Shown here piece after piece: positions 9,468 through 21,100 of a stretch of DNA of 47,903 bases; the first letter of the stretch is position 1, and every line of letters begins with the position of its first letter. The stretch comes from Muribaculaceae bacterium. GTDB lineage: Bacteria > Bacteroidota > Bacteroidia > Bacteroidales > Muribaculaceae. The stretch is taken from assembly GCA_029060285.1 (NCBI GenBank), contig JAIDUH010000152.1, forward strand, positions 1 through 47,903, read 5' to 3'. The position numbers and the translations under genes are program-made. The notes below the pieces were generated by a model. That model was given only the letters and a program-made list of their open reading frames with translations, ran no database searches and had not been told where the DNA came from.

Positions 9468-10643
9468 ATGACAGGTAATATTTTTGAAGTTGCTCCAGAC
9501 ATCACATATATTGGAGTCGACGACCACGCGATAGAGAAATTCGAGAACCAATACTTAGTCCCTAACGGAGTAAGCTACAATTCATATCTTATTAAAGGAG
9601 AAAAAATAGCAGTCGTCGACACCACCGACGACCAGACCGGCACTGAATGGCTTGCAAATCTCAATAAAGCTCTCGACGGCGCCAGACCGGACTATCTGAT
9701 CATCGAGCACCTTGAACCCGACCACTCCTCGCTAATCTCCACTTTCGTCGAGATATATCCGGAAGTAACCCTCGTAATGTCGGCAACTGCAGCCAGGATG
9801 CTTCCCCAATACTTCGATCCGATTCCCAAGGATTGCAAGATCATGACGGTGAAGGAGGGCGACACTCTCGATCTCGGCGGTCTGACCCTTAATTTCATTC
9901 TCGCTCCGATGGTGCACTGGCCTGAAGTGATGATGGCATATTGTCCGGAAAGAAAGCTAATCTTCAGCGCAGATGCTTTCGGCACGTTCGGTGCCCTTGA
10001 CACTCTCGCCAACGATTGGCCCGAAGAAGCAAGAAGATATTACTTCAACATAGTCGGTAAGTATGGACCACAAGTCCAGAACACCCTAAAAAAACTTGCC
10101 GGACTTGACATCAGGATCATCTGCCCTCTCCACGGTCCTATCATCTCTGACAATATATCATATTATATAAATCTTTACGACACGTGGAGCAGTTACCGTC
10201 CCGAAACCGACGGAGTCTTCATCGCAAGCGCATCAATCCACGGCAATACCCTTGAAGCAGCGGAATACCTTGCCGAAAAACTCCGGCAGCTCGGAGTCAG
10301 CAACGTTTTTGTGGCAGACTTGACGAAATATGACATCTCTGCCGCAGTTTCTGAAGCCTTTAAATATCCTAAGGCCGTCTTCTGCGCCTCAAGCTACGAT
10401 GCAGGTCTGTTCACTCCTATGTATACTTTCCTGCACACCCTCGCCGCAAAAGGCTACTGCAACCGCGAAGCAGCAATCGTAGAAAACGGTTCATGGGCTC
10501 CATCAGCCGGCAAAGTAATGAAGGCAATGCTATCGGAGATGAAAGGCATCACCATTCTCCCCGACACCGTGACCATCCGCGGAGCCTTCAAGGAGTCAGA
10601 CCGTCCCGCCCTCGACGCCCTCGCCCAAGCCCTCCTCGCCTAA
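9468..10643 (+). CDS. FprA family A-type flavoprotein (flavodiiron-like)
   Basis: Metallo-beta-lactamase EHLEPDHSS motif and C-terminal flavodoxin domain (GVFIASASIHGNTLEAAEYLAEKL). Confidence 0.93.
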   Translation: MTGNIFEVAPDITYIGVDDHAIEKFENQYLVPNGVSYNSYLIKGEKIAVVDTTDDQTGTEWLANLNKALDGARPDYLIIEHLEPDHSSLISTFVEIYPEVTLVMSATAARMLPQYFDPIPKDCKIMTVKEGDTLDLGGLTLNFILAPMVHWPEVMMAYCPERKLIFSADAFGTFGALDTLANDWPEEARRYYFNIVGKYGPQVQNTLKKLAGLDIRIICPLHGPIISDNISYYINLYDTWSSYRPETDGVFIASASIHGNTLEAAEYLAEKLRQLGVSNVFVADLTKYDISAAVSEAFKYPKAVFCASSYDAGLFTPMYTFLHTLAAKGYCNREAAIVENGSWAPSAGKVMKAMLSEMKGITILPDTVTIRGAFKESDRPALDALAQALLA

Positions 10644-10726
10644 TAACACCCTCGCGAAGCTCCGCTAAGGTCCTCGCTTTATCAACCCCTCGAGAATCCG
10701 TTTCCCCTCGCAGATCTGCTGCGAAA

Positions 10727-10762
10727 GACAATGGGGCGCACTGATTAGTGCGCCCCATTGTC
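10727..10762. terminator. Bidirectional terminator between convergent genes
   Basis: Perfect 16-bp stem GACAATGGGGCGCACT-GATT-AGTGCGCCCCATTGTC. Confidence 0.85.
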
Positions 10763-11684
10763 ATGGTTCTCCCCCGCCATGCCGCTTGCGCCTTATATCT
10801 CCTTTTACAAAATACTGATTATAAATCAATCCTCCCACAATAAGCACCAATCCAACATAAGTTCCTACGGCAATCGTCTCCCCAAGCACCAAAGCTATCA
10901 AGAACAGAGACAAGAAAGGAGACAAATAGCACATCTGATTGATCAATGCCGGATTATCGGTCATCCGCAACGCCATTCCAAACGTCAGGAAAGGTATCCC
11001 CATTTCAAACAATCCTATATATACACCGGATAGCAAACCTTCAAGCGAACCAATATCAACACCGACAAAAAATCCGCTGACCACAAGGACTACACTTCCT
11101 GCACAAAACTCTAAAAACAACGCAACCGTAGCGTCCACTTTCCCGCTAAGCCGATTGTTAAACATCCAATAAGCAGCCCAAAGCACTGCACTGAACAATG
11201 CCAAAAGAATACCGGCAACTGAGACTTCACCTTCCACTCCTCCGCCTCCAAGCGAGATACACACCACACCTGATACAGAAATCAACATTCCTATATATTT
11301 TCTGGTTGGAATCTTCTCATGGTTGAACACGGCAAGAAGCACCAGCAAGAATATCGGCCAAGCATAATTTAGGGGCTGGGCCATTTGCGCCGGCAGCATA
11401 TCATAAGCGCGGAAAAGCACCAGGTAATACACCACAGGGTTCAAGACACCGAGCAACGACGTCTTAATCACCACATCCTTAGGCAATTCCATCAGGATAC
11501 GCCACTTTTTCTCTATCCCCATCATCACAGAATAGACAACAAAAGATGTGACAGTAGCTACCAGCAACATACAGAACACCGAAAGATGCATCAATGCTAT
11601 CTTAAACGCCGTAGCCACCGTAGCCCAACTCAACACCGCTACCCCTGCCAACACTATCGACTTAGAATTAGTAGTCATTCCCAT
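10761..11684 (-). CDS. EamA/DMT family transporter
   Basis: About 10 TM segments; two EamA repeats (SWATVATAFKIALMHLSVF; LFSAVLWAAYWMFNNRLS). Confidence 0.92.
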   Translation of the reverse strand: MGMTTNSKSIVLAGVAVLSWATVATAFKIALMHLSVFCMLLVATVTSFVVYSVMMGIEKKWRILMELPKDVVIKTSLLGVLNPVVYYLVLFRAYDMLPAQMAQPLNYAWPIFLLVLLAVFNHEKIPTRKYIGMLISVSGVVCISLGGGGVEGEVSVAGILLALFSAVLWAAYWMFNNRLSGKVDATVALFLEFCAGSVVLVVSGFFVGVDIGSLEGLLSGVYIGLFEMGIPFLTFGMALRMTDNPALINQMCYLSPFLSLFLIALVLGETIAVGTYVGLVLIVGGLIYNQYFVKGDIRRKRHGGGEP

Positions 11685-11850
11685 TATTCCCGGTTTAAAT
11701 TAATAAGTTCCTCCTCCGCATTCCTTACTCTCCTGCGAATTCTGTGTGAAAATACGGGTGCAAAATTACTAATTTTTTTCTTACAAAACTAACCATCCAA
11801 TTTTTTTCAATGTTTATATTATATACCGCAAAACGTAAAACGCAACAACT

Positions 11851-12315
11851 ATGATCGACAAAAAAGAACTCCAAGCCTTCGTAGAAGACCAGCTAAAGGA
11901 TACAGAATACTTCCTGACCGATCTTAAAGTATCCCCATCCAACGAAATAACTGTAGAAATCGACTCTCTCACCCCGGGGGATATCGAAGAATGTGTCAAT
12001 CTGACAAGAGCCATCGAAGAAGCATTCGACCGCGACGTGGAAGATTACGAACTCGAAGTTGGCACAGCAGGACTGACCTCACCGCTCAAAGTCAAACGCC
12101 AATATGAAAAATACATAGGTCAAGACCTCGAAGTCCTCACCGCCGACGGCCGCAAGCTCCATGGCATGCTGCGCAAAGTAGACGACAATGGCATAATACT
12201 CTCCATCCAACAGAAAGTAAAGAAAGAAGGAAGCAAGAAGCCTGTAATTGAAACCACAGACCTCGACATTCCATTCTCAAACATCAAAAAAGCCGTCTAC
12301 GACCTAAAATTCTAA
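11851..12315 (+). CDS. rimP: Ribosome maturation factor RimP
   Basis: YELEVGTAGLTSPLKVKRQYEKYIGQDLEV signature. Confidence 0.93.
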   Translation: MIDKKELQAFVEDQLKDTEYFLTDLKVSPSNEITVEIDSLTPGDIEECVNLTRAIEEAFDRDVEDYELEVGTAGLTSPLKVKRQYEKYIGQDLEVLTADGRKLHGMLRKVDDNGIILSIQQKVKKEGSKKPVIETTDLDIPFSNIKKAVYDLKF

Positions 12316-12320
12316 ATTCG

Positions 12321-13652
12321 ATGCAGACTAACACCATGAGACTCTTTGCCGCAATGCTATTGGGCATCGCGGCATGCGACACGTATGCCGATTTCAAGAC
12401 ATTCCCCGATGGCACTCCTGTGCCTGAATGGTTTAATGATACATCCATTCCCAAGACAGACAGACTTGGCAAACCATATGTCATAACCGACTTCGGGGCA
12501 GTCAACGACAGCACCATAATCCAGACGGAGGCACTCCAGAAAGTAATAGACTTGGCAGCCTCCGACGGGGGTGGCGTCATCGTCATTCCGGAAGGCACCT
12601 TCCTCTCAGGGGCCCTCTTCTTCAAACCCGGCACTCACCTTCATCTTGAAAAAGGAGCACGTCTCAAAGGTTCCGATGCCATTACCAACTATCAAATCAT
12701 ACCAACACGTCTTGAAGGCCAGACCATCAACTATTTCGCCGCACTCGTCAATGCCGACCATTGCGACGGTTTCACCATCTCCGGAGAAGGCACTATCGAC
12801 GGCAACGGCCATCGCTTCTATGATGAATTCTGGCTACGCCGGAAGGTGAATCCCAAATGCACCAATCTTGAGGCACTCCGTCCCAGAATGGCTTATATTT
12901 CTAATTCGAAAGACGTGACCATCAGCGGAATACACATGGTCAACTCAGGCTTCTGGACCAACCATCTATATAATTGCGAACGTATAAAATATATCGGTGT
13001 CACTATCCTCGCCCCAACTGATGGCTACCCCAAAGGACCTTCAACCGATGCAATAGACCTCGATGTATGCAACGATGTCCTTATCTCCGGCTGCCACATG
13101 AACGTAAATGATGATGGAGTATGTCTGAAAGGCGGGAAAGGCACTTATGTCGACACTATCCCTGGCAACGGTCCGTCACAGCGCGTCATTGTCGACCGTT
13201 GCTCATTCGGCAAGACCAATGCAGGAGTCACATTCGGCAGCGAAGCCTGGGACTGCTCAAACGTAATAATGAAAGACTGCACGTTCGACGGGACCTATCA
13301 TGTCCTGCTCTTCAAAATGCGTCCCGACACTCCACAACAATACCGCAACGTCCTCGTCGACGGAGCCACCGGAACAGTACGCAATGCTGTGGAAGTCCAG
13401 ACATGGAAGCAATTCTTCGACAAAGTTGAACGTGACCCGATGCCTATGTCAATCGTCGACAACGTGACATTCCGAAATGCCCATCTCGTATGCACCCGCA
13501 ACTTCTACCGCGACCGCAAGACCGACGATTACATCCTATCCAACTTCACATTCTCCGACATTATCGCAGAATCCCCGGACATCACATTCGATCTCACTAA
13601 TATCTCCAACCCCAAAACCTCCGACGTCTCACTCCGGCAAACCCAACAATAA
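12321..13652 (+). CDS. Glycoside hydrolase family 28 (polygalacturonase-like)
   Basis: ITDFGAVNDSTIIQTEALQKVIDLAA, GTIDGNG, STDAIDLDVCNDVLISGCHMNVNDDGVCLKGG, FGSEAW; pectin-lyase-like beta helix. Confidence 0.93.
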   Translation: MQTNTMRLFAAMLLGIAACDTYADFKTFPDGTPVPEWFNDTSIPKTDRLGKPYVITDFGAVNDSTIIQTEALQKVIDLAASDGGGVIVIPEGTFLSGALFFKPGTHLHLEKGARLKGSDAITNYQIIPTRLEGQTINYFAALVNADHCDGFTISGEGTIDGNGHRFYDEFWLRRKVNPKCTNLEALRPRMAYISNSKDVTISGIHMVNSGFWTNHLYNCERIKYIGVTILAPTDGYPKGPSTDAIDLDVCNDVLISGCHMNVNDDGVCLKGGKGTYVDTIPGNGPSQRVIVDRCSFGKTNAGVTFGSEAWDCSNVIMKDCTFDGTYHVLLFKMRPDTPQQYRNVLVDGATGTVRNAVEVQTWKQFFDKVERDPMPMSIVDNVTFRNAHLVCTRNFYRDRKTDDYILSNFTFSDIIAESPDITFDLTNISNPKTSDVSLRQTQQ

Positions 13653-13663
13653 TCTCATTCTAA

Positions 13664-13692
13664 GCCCCGACTCAAAAAAATATGAGTCGGGG
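13664..13692. terminator. Bidirectional terminator
   Basis: GCCCCGACTC-AAAAAAATAT-GAGTCGGGGC between convergent GH28 and GH2. Confidence 0.75.
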
Positions 13693-13701
13693 CATTAGTC
13701 A

Positions 13702-16164
13702 TCAATCTATCCGCAAGTATCCGGATTTCAAAAGAGGTGACCGTACTTCTATCTTAACCGGTCCCTCTCCATCAATAGCCCTCATATACCCCAAAAGCTT
13801 ACCGCGATAAACTCTCTGCCGGTTGTCGCGGTAATTTCCCATATCATAATTATCACCCGACTCAAGCGCTATCAGCTCTGCCGGACCGGATATCCTTACC
13901 GTCACTTCATTATCTGCCAACTTGACCGGCACCCCATTTTCATCGACAATCTCAATAAACAGATGCACTAAATCACCGGCTTTATCAAGTTTATCCCTAT
14001 CTGCCGACAACTTTATAGCATACGGTCTTCCGGATGTCGCTATCTCATACGACGACTCCACATGCCCATCATCACCGATACCTTCTGCCACAAGCTTCCC
14101 GGGAGCAAACGGAATATCCCAATGAATAATTCCTGTATTGTCGTCCATATCAGTCGTCTCCCCGACTACCTTACCGTCAAGCAGCAACCGTGCCTTGGGC
14201 GAATTGGTATAGCAAACCACACGTATCTCATCCCCGGGCTCATAATTCCATGAATCCCATGCATCAATCGATAGCCAATTCCCCCTCCAAGGCTTCGGAT
14301 AAGTGCCTATGTATGTCACCGGACTTTCACTCCAAAGCGAAGCCCTGAACATTCCCCTGGGTTTGGGATTTCCGGCAAAATCAAGGAGTCCTGTATATAG
14401 TCCACGCGACGGCCACGCCCCCGACTCTCCGAGATAATCTATACCGGTCCATATAAACTGGCCGAAGATGAAATCCTTATCCCTCACTGCCTTCCAGGCA
14501 TCATAGTCAGAACGGTTTTCACTCCCATAAATCACCCGGTCAGGATAAGCGGCATGATCTTCATCATACCGGGATTCAGTATAATTATACCCCACCACAT
14601 CCACAGCCTCAGGATAAGCTGTCTCATTCGACATCACAACCCCCGCCAAAGCTCCCGTCGTAGGCCTGGACGTATCGATCCCCTTAACGACTTTTGTAAG
14701 CCTTTTAGCTATCTCGCCGATGCGCATGGCATCCGGTGCATCTGGATTATATCCTCCATACATAGGCTGGGAAATGGCTGAGTTGTTACCGTCAAGCACA
14801 GGATGCGAGTATGGATCATTCGGATAGTCCACCTCATTGCCGATACTCCACAAGAATACTGAAGGATGATTCCTGTCTCTGCGCACCATGTCAGCCACAT
14901 CCCTGTCTATCCATTCCTCAAAGAAGTCATAACTGCCATCATAACCCGGCTCACCCTTGTTCCAACCTTTTATCCATTTTCGCTTCGGGAATTCCCACTC
15001 ATCGCTCGCCTCATCCATGATAAGCAGACCGATCCTGTCCGCAATGTCATATACCGCCTGGGCCTGAGGATTATGGCTCATGCGCAAGGCATTCACACCG
15101 AGATCCTTCAGTCTGCGGAGACGGCGTTCCCACACTTCCTCCGGCACCACCGCGCCAAGAGCCCCGGCATCATGGTGGATGCACACTCCCTTCACTTTCA
15201 TATTCTTGCCATTAAGCGCAAAACCCTTATCGGCATCAAAACTCAGCGTACGTATTCCCACAGGGATATCAGAAGAATCAATAGCCTTACCATCTTTCAG
15301 AAGCTCAGTCTTGAGAGTATAAAGATAAGGAGAGTCCAGACTCCAGAGCCTTACATCTGGCACCTCCATCGAAAGATTGCATACATCCCCTTCCGCAACT
15401 CTCTCACCATCCTTGTTGAGTCGCACGCCTCGTGAGTCCTTGATAGAAATAGTCTTCGAACTTTGGGCCACTACCTTCCCGTCAGCATTTAAAAGTGAAG
15501 TCTTCACGACAAGACCCTTTTTCGGATTCTCGATCGTCACCCCCACTTTCACCTTTGCCTTATTACCCTTGACGGCTACCGTCTCAAACCCGACACCCCA
15601 CTGAGCAATATGAGTGGCAGGAGCCTTCACGAGATAGACATCCCTATAAATGCCCGACCCGGTATAATAGCGGGAATCAGCATATCGGCTATGATCGACA
15701 CGCACCGAGATTACATTGTCCCCATCCTTGAGATACGGCGAAAGGTCGTACATAAACGATGCGTATCCGTTAGGACGATGCCCCAAATGATGTCCGTTCA
15801 CATACACGTCGCTCCTATTGTACACCCCTTCAAAATATATATATGTCTTTTCATCCTCGTCTCCCGGTATATGATCAAAATGTTTCCGATACCATCCGAT
15901 TCCACCCGGCAGATATCCCGTGCCGCTCGCCAGATCCGGCGAATATGTACCCTCTATACTCCAATCATGCGGCAAAGAAAGCTTCCGCCAAGCCGAATCC
16001 GCATACTCGGGCTCCTTGGCACCGGCCTCATCCCCGAGCTCAAACATCCATCCATCCCCAAACTTCTCCGATCGCCCGAAGCTAACCTGCCCGAAAGCAT
16101 CTTCACACAATCCCATCACTCCCATCATCCCCACCAACATTGCATATCCAATCTTCCTCATCAT
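13702..16164 (-). CDS. Glycoside hydrolase family 2 (beta-galactosidase-like)
   Basis: KLSLPHDWSIEG, VKGVCIHHDAGALGAVVPEEVWERRLRRLKDLGVNALRMSHNP, FLWSIGNEVDYP, FGQFIWTGIDYLGE. Confidence 0.95.
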   Translation of the reverse strand: MMRKIGYAMLVGMMGVMGLCEDAFGQVSFGRSEKFGDGWMFELGDEAGAKEPEYADSAWRKLSLPHDWSIEGTYSPDLASGTGYLPGGIGWYRKHFDHIPGDEDEKTYIYFEGVYNRSDVYVNGHHLGHRPNGYASFMYDLSPYLKDGDNVISVRVDHSRYADSRYYTGSGIYRDVYLVKAPATHIAQWGVGFETVAVKGNKAKVKVGVTIENPKKGLVVKTSLLNADGKVVAQSSKTISIKDSRGVRLNKDGERVAEGDVCNLSMEVPDVRLWSLDSPYLYTLKTELLKDGKAIDSSDIPVGIRTLSFDADKGFALNGKNMKVKGVCIHHDAGALGAVVPEEVWERRLRRLKDLGVNALRMSHNPQAQAVYDIADRIGLLIMDEASDEWEFPKRKWIKGWNKGEPGYDGSYDFFEEWIDRDVADMVRRDRNHPSVFLWSIGNEVDYPNDPYSHPVLDGNNSAISQPMYGGYNPDAPDAMRIGEIAKRLTKVVKGIDTSRPTTGALAGVVMSNETAYPEAVDVVGYNYTESRYDEDHAAYPDRVIYGSENRSDYDAWKAVRDKDFIFGQFIWTGIDYLGESGAWPSRGLYTGLLDFAGNPKPRGMFRASLWSESPVTYIGTYPKPWRGNWLSIDAWDSWNYEPGDEIRVVCYTNSPKARLLLDGKVVGETTDMDDNTGIIHWDIPFAPGKLVAEGIGDDGHVESSYEIATSGRPYAIKLSADRDKLDKAGDLVHLFIEIVDENGVPVKLADNEVTVRISGPAELIALESGDNYDMGNYRDNRQRVYRGKLLGYMRAIDGEGPVKIEVRSPLLKSGYLRID

Positions 16165-16884
16165 CTAAAAATCATATATATGAATATCATTAAATAAATA
16201 TCAAAATCATTCTTCTCCAACTTTCATACCCCAATTTCCCTCCATCCCCATCAATACTAAGCTGTCTCCACCCACAGCTTGACGGCTCCCCGCCATAATT
16301 ACCCCACTACACCGCAAATTTAACCAATAATCCCGATATACGAAAAATTTATCAAAAAAACATATCCAACAAAAATATGATATTCCATCCTTATCCCCCT
16401 TATCCTGATATGTATGTTATGAAATTATGAACTATGAATTATGAACGATTAATCCGACACTCGGAAGCAACGTACGCAGAGGGGGGTATACCTGAGATGA
16501 TTTTATCAATATACCGATATAATCCATCAAGGGGCATTGCTTCTTTTGCCCTTGAGGCCCACATAGACTTACGCTGAATAGTTACATAAGGTGCAAATTT
16601 TATTAAAGTTTATTAAATTTTGTTAATACAAGTCCATTTTAACCATTATTTCCATAAAACAAGCCAGTTTCTCCGATTTTTTTAGTAACTTTGCACTGAA
16701 TTCCAGAGGGGACGCTTGCGTTCTCTCTGTTTCTTTTGGAATATTGACAGTATTTCCCTGCATATCCCTCTCGGAAAACAGCTTTGATTTAGAATTCAGG
16801 CTCATTCCGACACCCGAGGAAGCCTACGGACTTCTTCAGGCATTTTTATTATATTTTTTAGAATAATTAAATATACTCAACATA

Positions 16885-18135
16885 ATGGCTAAAAAAGTAG
16901 AACCGGTCAGCAATATGGTTGACCAATTTGCAGAGTTCAAGGAACACAAGAACATCGACAAGACCACCCTCATAAGCGTCCTTGAGGAGTCTTTCCGCAA
17001 TGTAATTGCCAAACAGTTCGGTTCTGACGAGAACTTCGACGTTATCATGAATCCCGACAAGGGAGACTGTGAAATTTACCAAAATCTTGAAGTGGTGGCT
17101 GACAATGAAGTCACTAACGCCAACACACAAATCGGTATCACAGCCGCCCGCGAGATCGACCCCGAATGCGAAATTGGCGAAGACGTCACCAAACGCATCT
17201 ATTTTGAGAAGTTTGGCCGTAGGGCCATCCTTAACCTCCGCCAGACCCTCCAGTCTAAAATCCTTGATCTTCAAAAAGATGCCATCTATTCAAGATTTAA
17301 GGAGCTCGAGGGCGAGGTAGTAGCCGGCGAAGTCCATCAGATCTGGAAAAAAGAGATGCTTCTTATCGACGAGGAACAAAACGAACTGATAATGCCAAAA
17401 GAAGAGCAGATCCCCGGCGACTTCTTCCATAAAGGCGATATCGTAAGAGCAGTCGTAAAACGCGTCGACAATCCCAACAACAACCCGAAGGTGATCGTAA
17501 GCCGAACCGACGACCGCTTCCTGCGCCGTCTTTTCGAGCAGGAAGTGCCGGAAGTGCATGATGGACTCATCACTATAAAGGCAGTGGCCCGTGTCCCCGG
17601 CAAACGCGCCAAAATCGCAGTTGAAAGCTACGATGACCGCATCGATCCCGTAGGTGCTTGCGTCGGCATAAAAGGAAGCCGAATCCATGGAATTGTCCGC
17701 GAGCTACGAAATGAGAACATCGACGTGCTCAACTACACTGCCAATCCATCTCTCTTTATCCAACGAGCCCTCTCTCCAGCGAAGATAAGCTCAATCCGCA
17801 TCAACGAAGAGGAAAAGAAAGCTGAAGTTTTCCTCCACCCCGAGGAAGTGTCTCTGGCTATCGGCAAAGAAGGTCTGAACATCCGCCTTGCGACTATGAT
17901 AACCGGCTATTCCATCGACGTCTACCGAGACATCCAGGAAGGGGAAGAAGACATATACCTTGATGAATTCCGCGATGAAATCGACGGTTGGGTAATCGAG
18001 GCTCTCAAAGACCTCGGTCTCGGAACTGCAAAGGCTGTCCTCAACGCATCGCCTGAAACGATTGCCCAGGCCGACCTCGAAGACGAGACCATCGACCACG
18101 TGATGGAAGTGCTACGCGCTGAATTTGAAGACTGA
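16885..18135 (+). CDS. nusA: Transcription termination/antitermination factor NusA
   Basis: S1 and KH domains (VGACVGIKGSRIHGIVRELRNENIDVLNYT; AEVFLHPEEVSLAIGKEGLNIRLA). Confidence 0.96.
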   Translation: MAKKVEPVSNMVDQFAEFKEHKNIDKTTLISVLEESFRNVIAKQFGSDENFDVIMNPDKGDCEIYQNLEVVADNEVTNANTQIGITAAREIDPECEIGEDVTKRIYFEKFGRRAILNLRQTLQSKILDLQKDAIYSRFKELEGEVVAGEVHQIWKKEMLLIDEEQNELIMPKEEQIPGDFFHKGDIVRAVVKRVDNPNNNPKVIVSRTDDRFLRRLFEQEVPEVHDGLITIKAVARVPGKRAKIAVESYDDRIDPVGACVGIKGSRIHGIVRELRNENIDVLNYTANPSLFIQRALSPAKISSIRINEEEKKAEVFLHPEEVSLAIGKEGLNIRLATMITGYSIDVYRDIQEGEEDIYLDEFRDEIDGWVIEALKDLGLGTAKAVLNASPETIAQADLEDETIDHVMEVLRAEFED

Positions 18136-18235
18136 TAAATCCGTACATGCCTAAGCTATTACGGCCTCTTTTATTTTAACCTTACATTCCAGCAAAATCC
18201 AATGATTGGATTTGCTTCAACTTAAAAAATAGCGA

Positions 18236-21100
18236 ATGCGAACAAAATTAGGAAAAATAGCGAAAGATCTCAATGTCGGCATCGGTACTGCCGCTGAGCT
18301 TCTGCGCAAACACAATATTGAGGTGGCAGACGATCCCAATATCAGGATTGACGAAGATGCCATCAACATCCTCACCCGGGCATTCAGTACGGATAAAAGT
18401 GCTAAAGACCAAGCTACCGACCAGGCAACTCAGCGCAAAGAGGACAAGAAAATTGCCCGCCAAGAGCGCGAAAAAGCTACAGAGCCACGCAAGCCTGTAG
18501 GTCCTAAGATCATAGGGAAAATTGACTTATCTACCGGCAAACCTGTGGATAAAACTGCCGAGAAGCCGGTCCAGAAGGTCGCTGAACAAAAGCCGCAACC
18601 CAAACCGGAACCTAAACCGCAGGCTGCCCCAACCGTAGAGCCCAAGCAGGAAAAGAAACCTGAGGCGAAACAAGAGCCAAAACCTCAACCAAAACCGGAA
18701 GAGAAGCCCAAGCAGGCTCCTAAGACTGAGCAAAAGACTCCGGTGCAGCCTGAGAAAAAACAGGAACAGAAAAAGGCAACCCAGAAACCTAAGCAGGAAC
18801 TCGAAGGCACCGAGACCAATGGAGTGTTCCGACTCAAACCTAATACAGAAGCTCCAAAAATCAAGGTACTCGGCACCATCGATCTCGATACCCTCAATCA
18901 AAACACACGCCCCAAGAAGAAAAGCCGCAGCGAACGCAACCGTGGCAACGGTGGCGGACAAGGTGGCGGAGGCAACGCCCAAAGTTCATCAAGCTCTGAC
19001 CGCAAGCGACGAAACCGAATCGGGAAAGAAAAGGTTGACATCGACAAGGCTGCTGCCCACGGCACCAACCAACGCCCTGAGAAACAAGGGGGCAAAAATG
19101 GCGGCAAGGGCAACGGACAACAGGGTGAATCCAACCGTGAAGGGCGCAACCGCAATAAAAAAGGCAACGACCGCAACAAGCAGCCCCAGCGTCAGGAGGT
19201 AAGCACCGAAGACGTTCAGAAGCAGGTGAAGGAAACCCTTGCCCGCCTTACCAACAAACAGACCAAGAAGGCTGTAAAGTGGCGCAAGGAGAAACGCGAG
19301 GAATTCCATAACCGCGAGGAAGCTGCCGCCGCAGCAGCCGCCGCTGAAAGCAAGGTGCTCAAACTGACAGAGTTCGTGACTGCCAACGACCTCGCCCAGA
19401 TGATGGACGTGCCTGTCAACAATGTCATCGCAACTTGCATGAGCCTTGGAGTAATGGTATCAATCAACCAACGCCTGGATGCCGAGACCATCAACATCGT
19501 AGCTGAAGAGTTTGGCTTCACCACTGAATACGTCAGCGCTGAAGTGACTAATGCGATCGCAACTGAAGAGGATGCAGAGGAGGATCTTGTTCCGCGTCCA
19601 CCGATCGTGACCGTGATGGGTCACGTAGACCACGGCAAGACTTCTCTCCTCGACTATATACGAAATGCCAACGTAATCGCAGGCGAAGCCGGAGGCATCA
19701 CCCAGCATATAGGCGCATATAATGTCAAGCTCAGCGACGGACGCCACATTACCTTCCTCGACACCCCGGGCCATGAGGCATTTACCGCCATGCGTGCCCG
19801 CGGCGCAAAGATCACCGACCTTGCCATCATCATTGTTGCCGCCGACGACGACGTGATGCCGCAGACTGTAGAGGCCATCAACCATGCTACGGCAGCCGGG
19901 GTCCCCATGGTCTTTGCCATCAACAAGATTGACAAACCGACTGCAAATCCTGACAACATAAAACAGCAGCTTGCCGGGATGAACTATCTTGTGGAAGAAT
20001 GGGGCGGTAAATTCCAGAGCCAAGATATATCCGCCAAGAAAGGCATCGGAGTTGACGAATTGATGGAGAAGGTGCTTCTCGAAGCTGAAATGCTTGATCT
20101 GAAAGCCAATCCCAACCGCAAGGCCATCGGATCTATCATCGAATCATCTCTCGACAAGGGACGCGGATACGTGGCAACTGTCATGGTGCAAAACGGAACT
20201 CTGCATGTAGGCGACGTAATCCTTGCAGGAACCCACCACGGCAAGATCAAGGCAATGTTCAACGAGCGCAACCAGCGTGTGAAAGAAGCCGGACCTTCCA
20301 CTCCGGTCCTTATCCTCGGCCTCAACGGGGCGCCTGCAGCAGGCGACACATTCAATGTGCTTGACACGGAACAGGAAGCACGGGAAATTGCAGCTAAGCG
20401 CGAACAACTCCAACGTGAACTTGGACTCCGCACCACCAAACGTCTCGGTCTCGAGGAACTCGGACGCCGCCGTGCACTCAACGACTTCCACGAGCTCAAC
20501 CTCGTGGTCAAAGGCGATGTTGACGGCTCCATCGAGGCTCTCTCCGACTCTCTTATCAAGCTTTCGACTCCGGAAATCCAAGTCAATGTGCTGCATAAGG
20601 GGGTAGGCGCCATTTCAGAGAGCGATGTGACTCTCGCCGCTGCTTCCGATGCCATCATCATCGGTTTCCAGGTGCGTCCTTCGGGAGCTGCCCGCAAGGA
20701 AGCGGAGAAAGAGGGGGTGGAAATTCGTCTTTACTCCGTCATCTACAAGGCTATCGAGGAAGTCAAGCAAGCCATGGAGGGTCTTCTTTCTCCCGAAATC
20801 AAGGAAGAGATCACCGGCACTGCCGAAGTGCTCCAGACCTACCACATCTCCAAGGTCGGTACGATCGCGGGAGCTATCGTGCGTGACGGCAGAATCAAGA
20901 GCCGCAGCAAAGTGCGCGTGATCCGTGACGGCATCGTCATATATACCGGTGAACTCGGTTCGCTCAAGCGCTTTAAAGATGATGTCAAGGAAGTGGTCAG
21001 CGGATATGATTGCGGTCTCTCCGTAGCAGGCTACAACGACATACGCGAAGGCGACCTCATCGAGGGCTACGAAGAAGTGGAAGTCAAGAAGAAGTTATGA
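18236..21100 (+). CDS. infB: Translation initiation factor IF-2
   Basis: [64 protein letters not shown]. Confidence 0.97.
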   Translation: MRTKLGKIAKDLNVGIGTAAELLRKHNIEVADDPNIRIDEDAINILTRAFSTDKSAKDQATDQATQRKEDKKIARQEREKATEPRKPVGPKIIGKIDLSTGKPVDKTAEKPVQKVAEQKPQPKPEPKPQAAPTVEPKQEKKPEAKQEPKPQPKPEEKPKQAPKTEQKTPVQPEKKQEQKKATQKPKQELEGTETNGVFRLKPNTEAPKIKVLGTIDLDTLNQNTRPKKKSRSERNRGNGGGQGGGGNAQSSSSSDRKRRNRIGKEKVDIDKAAAHGTNQRPEKQGGKNGGKGNGQQGESNREGRNRNKKGNDRNKQPQRQEVSTEDVQKQVKETLARLTNKQTKKAVKWRKEKREEFHNREEAAAAAAAAESKVLKLTEFVTANDLAQMMDVPVNNVIATCMSLGVMVSINQRLDAETINIVAEEFGFTTEYVSAEVTNAIATEEDAEEDLVPRPPIVTVMGHVDHGKTSLLDYIRNANVIAGEAGGITQHIGAYNVKLSDGRHITFLDTPGHEAFTAMRARGAKITDLAIIIVAADDDVMPQTVEAINHATAAGVPMVFAINKIDKPTANPDNIKQQLAGMNYLVEEWGGKFQSQDISAKKGIGVDELMEKVLLEAEMLDLKANPNRKAIGSIIESSLDKGRGYVATVMVQNGTLHVGDVILAGTHHGKIKAMFNERNQRVKEAGPSTPVLILGLNGAPAAGDTFNVLDTEQEAREIAAKREQLQRELGLRTTKRLGLEELGRRRALNDFHELNLVVKGDVDGSIEALSDSLIKLSTPEIQVNVLHKGVGAISESDVTLAAASDAIIIGFQVRPSGAARKEAEKEGVEIRLYSVIYKAIEEVKQAMEGLLSPEIKEEITGTAEVLQTYHISKVGTIAGAIVRDGRIKSRSKVRVIRDGIVIYTGELGSLKRFKDDVKEVVSGYDCGLSVAGYNDIREGDLIEGYEEVEVKKKL

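Noticed and set aside
11761-11787. Promoter for the EamA transporter (CAAAATTA...CAAA on plus strand)
   Set aside because: Spacing is only 15 nt, outside the 19-21 nt seen at the other promoters.
18540-19200. Pro/Lys/Glu and Gly/Asn-rich low-complexity segment of IF-2
   Set aside because: Ordinary variable N-terminal region of Bacteroidetes InfB, not a separate repeat element.
17069-20845. Long antisense ORFs opposite nusA and infB
   Set aside because: Mirror of strong codon bias in the sense genes; no recognisable products.
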